Origin: SZUA-365 sp964635845
GTDB lineage: Bacteria > Bacteroidota > Ignavibacteria > SZUA-365
Direction of reading: 5' to 3'
Length of the DNA: 64,000 bases
Assembly (NCBI GenBank): GCA_964635845.1
Contig: CAZWNO010000008.1
Span: 1-64,000, forward strand
Below are positions 58,818 through 64,000 of the stretch, piece by piece. Position 1 is the first letter of the stretch. Each line of letters opens with the position of its first letter. The position numbers were made by a program, and so were the translations under genes. The notes below the pieces were generated by a model that did not search any database, was not told the DNA's origin, and was given only the letters and a program-made list of their open reading frames with translations.

Positions 58818-61800
58818 TTATTCCTCGGTCCAGAGACGGGAAGGTTGCGAGCCCATGACGAGCCGCAGTTCGCCGCCGCGCATGATGTCTTCATGCCGCA
58901 GTTCGGGACGCTCGAGAGGNNNNNNNNNNCCCGTTGAGCGTCGCCGACTGCACGTACAGGTTTTCCTCGCTGTTGTTTTCCGCGGCGATCACGAAGACGC
59001 GGCCGCCGTCGAGGCGGATCTCCGCGCGGTCGAGGGCGGGACTCCCGATCTCGTACTCGCCGCCGCAGGGATTGAGCGGATAGAATCCCATCGCGCTAAG
59101 CACGTACCAGGCCGACATCTGTCCGCAGTCCTCGTTGCCTGCGAGTCCGTCGCGCCGGTCGTGATACATCTCGCGCATGATGCGCCGCGCCAGTCGCTGC
59201 GTCTTCCACGGCTGTCCCGCATGGTTGTACAGGTACGCGATGTGATGGCTCGGTTCGTTGCCGTGTGCGTAGAGTCCGATCAATCCCGACACATCGCTCG
59301 TGGCGCCCGTGCCTTCGAGATCGGAACTCTGCTCGAAGAGGGAATCGAGTTTTCGGGCGAACGGCTCGCGTCCGCTATGCAATTCGATCAGTCCGTCGAC
59401 ATCATGCGGCACGTACCAGCTGTACTGCCAGGCATTGCCTTCGGTGTACTCATGCTGCTTGAGCGTTGAGAAACGCGGGTTGAAGGGAGCGCGGAATGAA
59501 CCGTCGAGATTGCGCCCGCGCATGAAGCCGAGATCCGCGTCGAAGAGTTCGCGGTAATACCGCGCTCGCGCGGAGTATCGCTCGGCATCGTCGCTGCGCC
59601 CCAGCTTCTTCGCCACCTCGGCGATGCACCAGTCGTCGTAGGCGTATTCGAGCGTCTTGGAGACCGACTCGTTCTCCACGTCGGCGGGGATGTAGCAGGT
59701 GCGGGCAGGTGGCCGCGGGATGAACTCCGTACGATACCTGACTCTTCTACACAAGCTACTGGTGTCGATAACTTGCGCAGCGCCAAGGTCCAAGACGAGG
59801 CTCAAGTTCCGATTGTTTGTGGCTCCCTCGAGCCGGATTGGAATGGAGAAGCTGTTGAATCCCGGAAGCATCGGAATACGCGTGCTCCGTTCCCCGTCAA
59901 CCAATACAGTGGCTGGCCATGGTGGGAGGAGTGATTCACATTGCAGGCGTACGAACTGGTAGCGAATTCCGTTTTCTTCAGTCGTACCGTAATCATCCGA
60001 AACACTGCAATACATCGGCCTGAAAGAGTGCATGAATGTCATCACCCAATCTGGACTCCCCGCTGCCTCTCCCTCCAACCGCAGGTGGACGGGTTCACCG
60101 TACGAAAGCAGCGGCCGCTGTTGCAAGGGCGGAATTCTGTCGGACGTTCTTGCGTTGACGTCAACGGTCAGTATCATCGTACCGAATAGATCCCCGAATT
60201 CATCCACCATCGATGCAAGGAAGCGAAGCGATATACCTGGTTCGTCGGCAAGGACGACCATTGTATCAGAGTTCTGTGGGGTACTGAATGAAATCTGTCG
60301 ACTTCCGTTCACTGTCAACGTGAACCTGTGTCCACCTTTGCCCGTGGACATTCCGGCTGGCCACGTAAACGCATACGTCAGGGGTACATCGATGTAATTC
60401 TGATACGTCGGCATCTTCTCGGTGTACCATTCGATGGGCATGGGCACTTCACTCGCCCTGCAGAGGAGTGCTGTATTGACATTCGGAACCGCCGAATGGT
60501 ACACAATCTCCTGGCCTGAAACTTTCGATGCGAATCCATTGAGCACTCGGCTTCTCAACCAATCGGGTCTCTGTTTCCACAGCAAATGCACTGGCTTATA
60601 ATTTTCCTCTTCCACTGAATCAAGCGTTCGTTTCTCCTCCTGGTTGTACCAACGCAATCCGCCCTTGTCCTGCTCGGCGTTGCTTTTCATCGCCTCGAGC
60701 CCCTCTTCGGCGGAGAAGCCGCCGATGCCTTTCAGAATCGCATCGGCGATGACGGGCACGGCGTGATAGCCGATCATGCAGTTGGTTTCGTTGGCGTGCA
60801 GCGTCCAGACAGGGAGAAGGCCGGTCTCACGCTGGAAGGCGAGCATGGACTGCACCCAGTCCGAAACGCGGTCCGGATCGATGATCGTGAACAGCGGATG
60901 CAGCGCGCGGTATGTATCCCAGAGCGAGAACACGGTTGCGTGTTCGAAGCCCTGCGCCGTGTGTACGGAGTCATCGCCGCCGCGGTAGCGTCCGTCGACA
61001 TCGCAGTAGAGATTCGGTGCGATCATCGTGTGGTACAGCGCGGTCATGAAGGAGCGGCGGTCCGCCTCGCTGCGCGCATCGATGCGGATGCGGGAGAGTT
61101 CGCGGTTCCAGGCCTCGCGCGCCTCGCGCCGGTAGCGTTCGAAGTCTCCGTGTGGTGCCTCCGCGCGCAGGTTCGCGAGGGCGCCGTCCTCGCTGACAGA
61201 GGATAATCCAGTCCGGATCAGCAATTCCTTCCCTTCGTCAGTGGATCCGAAATGCAGCGCGGCCAGCACGGCCTTCGTTTCGACGGAGCCGGAGGGTTCC
61301 TGCCAGCCTCTGTCCGCGCCGCCGGGCGCGCGCTGCCACGCGCCGTAATGCACACGCCAGGATTTCAGCGGACGCGAGAATGCCATCGCGAAATACACGC
61401 GCTGCCGGGCCGCCCATCCGGACGAGTAGCGGAATCCCGTGATGAGCGTGTCGTTCACGAAGGTAATCCGGCTTTCCGTCGGTTTGTCGTCCTGTCCGTA
61501 CCCCAGGTCCAGGATGACCATCACCGAATCGGATTCCGGGTAGCCGTATCGCTGCACGCCGCAGCGCCGGGTAGCGCCGAGTTCGACTTCGATCCTGTCC
61601 GCGAGCAGCACGCGGTAATATCCCGGCGACGCCTCCTCATTCGCATGATCATATGGTGAGCGCCAGCGGCAGTCGAGAGCATTCGAGGTCGTTGTCGGCA
61701 GGAGGAGGATGTCCCCGAGATCCGCGCAGCCCGTTCCGCTCAGATGCGTATGGCTGAAGCCGATCACCGCGGAATCGGAGGCATGGTACCCCGAGCACCA

Positions 61801-62052
61801 ATCCCAGCCCGATTTTCCGGCATCGGGACTGCACTGCACCATCCCGAACGGCATCGTCGCCCCGGGGAACGTGTGTCCGTGCGCCCCCGTCCCGATGAAC
61901 GGATCGACGAACGAGGCGGCATCGGGATTCTGCGCAACCGCGGTTAAGACGTGTACGAGTACGAGTACGAGGACGAGGACGGGAACGGGAACGTGCACGT
62001 GCACGTGCACGAGCACGAATCGATTTGGGGCAGCGGCGAAATCTTTCGTCAT
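58818..62052 (-). CDS. GH92 alpha-mannosidase with a large in-frame insertion (assembly gap near C-terminus)
   Basis: First gene of the glycan operon. It should remove alpha-1,2-, 1,3- or related mannose from N-glycans in a calcium-dependent way. Signal peptide with repeat-coded core (VLVHVHVHVPVPVLVLVLV). N-terminal beta-sandwich: DPFIGTGAHGHTFPGATMPFG and SGYHASDSAVIGFSHTHLSG. Catalytic (alpha/alpha)6 domain: FSLWDTYRALHPLFTII, ANETNCMIGYHAVPVIAD, then ENESVSKTLEYAYDDWC and GNEDCGQMSAWYVLSAMGFYP. Between AMKSNAEQDKGGLRWYN and CYIPADVENES the usual 15 residues are replaced by about 320. Ten N at 58920-58929 break the frame; beyond them LERPELRHEDIMRGGELRLVMGS-type sequence ends at TAA 58818-58820. 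Normal GH92 length is near 750. Confidence 0.92.
58920..58929. other. Assembly gap (10 N), frame-breaking
   Basis: Lies between SATLNG and LERPELRHEDI of GH92, where relatives have six or seven residues. Frames on the two sides disagree, so the true length is not ten. Confidence 0.9.
59699..60641 (-). other. Inserted domain within the GH92 catalytic domain
   Basis: About 314 codons, open and in frame at both ends. Predicted beta-rich: GQEIVYHSAVPNVNTALLCR, MPIEWYTEKMP, HRFTLTVNGSRQISFSTP and SLRFLASMVDEFGDLFGTM. This run of motifs reminds me of the beta-sandwich at the front of some bacterial GH38-type mannosidases, from memory and unverified. GC by hand count of seven 60-base lines inside is 47-57%, against 55-68% for five lines in flanking GH92 sequence. 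Confidence 0.75.
61950..62018 (-). repeat. Hexamer microsatellite in the GH92 signal peptide
   Basis: On the coding strand GTGCAC, GTTCCC, GTCCTC and GTACTC hexamers in short runs encode HVHVHVPVPVLVLVLVLV, the hydrophobic core of the signal peptide. Confidence 0.93.
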
Positions 62053-62156
62053 GGTCTACCTGCCTTGAAGAGAATCTGTTACTGCAAGCTCAATACCGAT
62101 AGCCACGTCCACGTCCTCCCGCCTTCGTCCGGCTTCGCCGTACTACGGCGGGCAGG

Positions 62157-62288
62157 CGTGCTCGTGCTCGTGCTCGCTCTCGTGCTCGTCTACGTCCACG
62201 TCCACGTCCACGTTCTCGTGCTCGTGCTCGTTCTCGTTCTCGTTCTCGTGCTCGTGCACGCTCTCGTGCTCGTGCTCGTGCTCGTCTT
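62157..62288 (+). repeat. CTCGTG-type microsatellite between divergent GH92 and ettA
   Basis: About 130 bases of GTGCTC, GTTCTC, GTCCAC and GTGCAC hexamers on the plus strand, opposite in sense to the copy in GH92. Non-coding as far as can be told. With a candidate promoter at 62349 it fills most of the 357-base space 62053-62409. Confidence 0.95.
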
Positions 62289-62348
62289 CCCCCGCAACTT
62301 GCGAAAAAGGTGCGGATTTCGGAAGCCCTTGTCCCGAATTCGCCCCGA

Positions 62349-62379
62349 TTTTTCCGCGCACGGCGATTGCGTATCTTAC
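62349..62379 (+). promoter_or_regulatory. Possible promoter of ettA, TTT-N20-TATCTTAC
   Basis: TTT at 62349-62351, 20 bases, TATCTTAC at 62372-62379; two mismatches to TAnnTTTG; 30 bases before the ATG. Confidence 0.35.
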
Positions 62380-62409
62380 GGGCTGTGATACACAATTCCT
62401 GAAAAGGCG

Positions 62410-64000
62410 ATGATCGACAACAAAATCATTTTCTCGATGGTGCGGGTGAGCAAGATCCACAAGCCCAACAAGACAGTGCTGAAGGACATCTCGCTCTCGT
62501 TTTTCTACGGCGCGAAGATCGGCGTGCTGGGACTCAACGGCGCGGGAAAATCCACACTGCTCCGGATCATCGCGGGAGAGGATCATGACATCCTCGGCGA
62601 GGTCACGGCGAACAAGGACATCACTTTCGGCCTGATGCCGCAGGAGCCGCAGCTGGATCCTTCGAAAACCGTGCGCGAGGTCGTCGAGGAGGGCGTGCAG
62701 GAGACAGTGAACTTGCTGCGCGAATACGAGGCAATCAGCGCCGCCTTCGGCGAACCGGATGCCGATTTCGACGCGCTGCTCGAAAAGCAGGGCAAGCTGC
62801 AGGAACGCATCGAGCATCTCGACGCCTGGGATCTCGACAGTCGTCTCGAGATGGCGATGGACGCCCTGCGCTGTCCCGCTCCCGAAACCCCCGTCAGCGT
62901 TCTCTCCGGCGGCGAGCTGCGCCGCGTGGCGCTCTGCCGTTTGCTGCTGAAGAAACCAGACGTCCTGCTCCTCGATGAGCCGACCAACCATCTCGATGCG
63001 GAATCCGTCGCCTGGCTCGAACAGCATCTCGCCCGCTACGAGGGCACGGTGATCGCGGTGACTCACGACCGCTATTTCCTCGACAACGTGGCCGGATGGA
63101 TCCTCGAGCTCGACCGCGGCGAGGGCATTCCCTTCAAGGGCAATTACACATCCTGGCTCGAGCAGAAGCAGGCGCGGCTGGCGGTGGAGGAAAAGCAGGA
63201 GAGCAAGCGGCAGCGCGCACTGGCCGAGGAACTCGAATGGGTACGCATGAATCCCAAGGGACGCCATGCCAAGAGCAAGGCGCGTATCACCGCCTATGAA
63301 AAGCTGCTCGACGAGGACCACGAGCGCGCGCGCGAGGAGATCGAAATTTTCATTCCGACGGGACCCCGGCTCGGCGACGTTGTCGTCGAAGTGGAGGGAC
63401 TCACGAAAGCTTTCGACGACAAACTGCTGTTCGAGGACCTGACGTTCTCGCTCCCTCCCGGAGGCATCGTCGGTGTGATCGGTCCCAATGGCGCGGGCAA
63501 GACCACGCTGTTCCGTCTTATCACTGGCGACGAGCAGCCTGACAGCGGCAGCATACGGATCGGTCAGACCGTGCAACTCGGATATGTGGATCAGAAACGT
63601 CCGTTGGACCCGGAACACACGATCTGGGAAGAGATATCCGGGGGAGAGGAAACGATGAAGCTCGGCAGCCGCGAAGTGAATTCACGCACCTATGTCGCGC
63701 GATTCAATTTCAGCGGCACCGATCAGCAGAAGCGCGTCGACATGCTGTCCGGCGGTGAACGCAATCGCGTCCATCTCGCCAAGACACTGCGCGAGGGCGC
63801 GAACCTGCTGCTGCTCGATGAGCCCACCAACGATCTCGACGTCAACACCCTGCGCGCGCTGGAAATCGCCCTGCAGAATTTCGCGGGCTGTGCCGTCGTG
63901 ATCTCCCACGACCGCTGGTTCCTCGATCGCGTCGCGACGCACATACTCGCCTTCGAAAGCGACAGCCAGGTCGTCTGGTTCGACGGCAACTACAAGCTGT
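62410..64000 (+). CDS. ettA: Energy-dependent translational throttle protein EttA (ABC-F), 3' end outside window
   Basis: 530 codons visible of about 555. ABC-F ATPase that binds the ribosomal E site and gates the first peptide bond according to ADP/ATP. Domain 1: FSMVRVSKIHKPNKTVLKDI, Walker A GLNGAGKST, signature LSGGELRRVAL, Walker B VLLLDEPTNHLD. The linker carries the EttA-type arm with MNPKGRHAKSKARITAYE. Domain 2: Walker A GPNGAGKTT, signature LSGGERNRVHLAK, LLLLDEPTNDLD, and the switch His in ISHDRWFLDRVATH. No membrane domain. ATG 62410 is fixed by MIDNKIIFSMVRVSK, the usual EttA start. Confidence 0.95.
   Translation, partial: MIDNKIIFSMVRVSKIHKPNKTVLKDISLSFFYGAKIGVLGLNGAGKSTLLRIIAGEDHDILGEVTANKDITFGLMPQEPQLDPSKTVREVVEEGVQETVNLLREYEAISAAFGEPDADFDALLEKQGKLQERIEHLDAWDLDSRLEMAMDALRCPAPETPVSVLSGGELRRVALCRLLLKKPDVLLLDEPTNHLDAESVAWLEQHLARYEGTVIAVTHDRYFLDNVAGWILELDRGEGIPFKGNYTSWLEQKQARLAVEEKQESKRQRALAEELEWVRMNPKGRHAKSKARITAYEKLLDEDHERAREEIEIFIPTGPRLGDVVVEVEGLTKAFDDKLLFEDLTFSLPPGGIVGVIGPNGAGKTTLFRLITGDEQPDSGSIRIGQTVQLGYVDQKRPLDPEHTIWEEISGGEETMKLGSREVNSRTYVARFNFSGTDQQKRVDMLSGGERNRVHLAKTLREGANLLLLDEPTNDLDVNTLRALEIALQNFAGCAVVISHDRWFLDRVATHILAFESDSQVVWFDGNYKL

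Noticed and set aside
57490..62288. CRISPR-like repetition
   Set aside because: Units are 6 bases with no spacers; no cas genes in the window.
61951..62388. A 145-codon plus-strand frame with VLVLVL and HVHVH runs
   Set aside because: It is the translated microsatellite; it begins inside the GH92 signal-peptide DNA, lacks a mature protein and has no ribosome site.

Overview
The window is 64 kb of a GC-rich genome from the FCB group. Bacteroidota in the broad sense is most likely, in an Ignavibacteria/Kapabacteria- or Rhodothermia-like lineage. Four things point there: C-terminal type IX secretion sorting domains with the NPFNP motif; TTG-N20-TAnnTTTG promoters of the Bacteroidota sigma-factor type in front of many unrelated genes; a complex I cluster without nuoE/F/G; and multihaem cytochromes. 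The assignment is inferred from content, not from a marker tree. Four runs of exactly 10 N lie inside genes and are scaffold placeholders, not measured lengths.

Layout. 1-4335: the 3' part of a NuoF/HydB-like gene and a large NuoG/FdhA-like protein fused to a GltD-type flavin oxidoreductase. 4542-5327: an unknown helical protein. 5504-13064: three secreted proteins with a dockerin-like pair and a type IX sorting domain, interrupted by purM (minus) and a decayed sorting-domain remnant. 13298-13370: tRNA-Gly(CCC). 13417-16598: a two-component system. 16763-18723: a surface 5'-nucleotidase. 19031-25245: a methyltransferase, a convergent pair for lysine catabolism through saccharopine, a PfkB sugar kinase, a PII protein and a DUF4389 membrane protein.

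25348-38072 is an 11-subunit nuoABCDHIJKLMN operon with an OmpA/thrombospondin-3 protein between nuoK and nuoL. A separate promoter follows at once and drives 38253-42241: a c554-like tetrahaem cytochrome (frameshifted), an outer-membrane beta-barrel, an 11-haem cytochrome and a haem-rich lipoprotein. This looks like a porin-cytochrome conduit for electron transfer across the outer membrane.

42446-46960 holds malic enzyme, a GT9 glycosyltransferase and thyX. 46977-62052 is a seven-gene minus-strand operon for glycan use: GH92 alpha-mannosidase, CBM9-like protein, GH20 hexosaminidase, FucP-type sugar permease, ROK kinase, transglutaminase-like protein and a Tat-exported clan GH-A hydrolase, with no SusC/SusD pair. 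The GH92 gene carries an in-frame insertion of about 310 codons in its catalytic domain. Two signal peptides in this operon are spelled by a CTCGTG-type microsatellite that also fills the promoter region upstream. 62410-64000 is the start of ettA.

The genes fit a heterotroph that breaks down glycoproteins and amino acids, uses complex I, and may pass electrons to extracellular acceptors.
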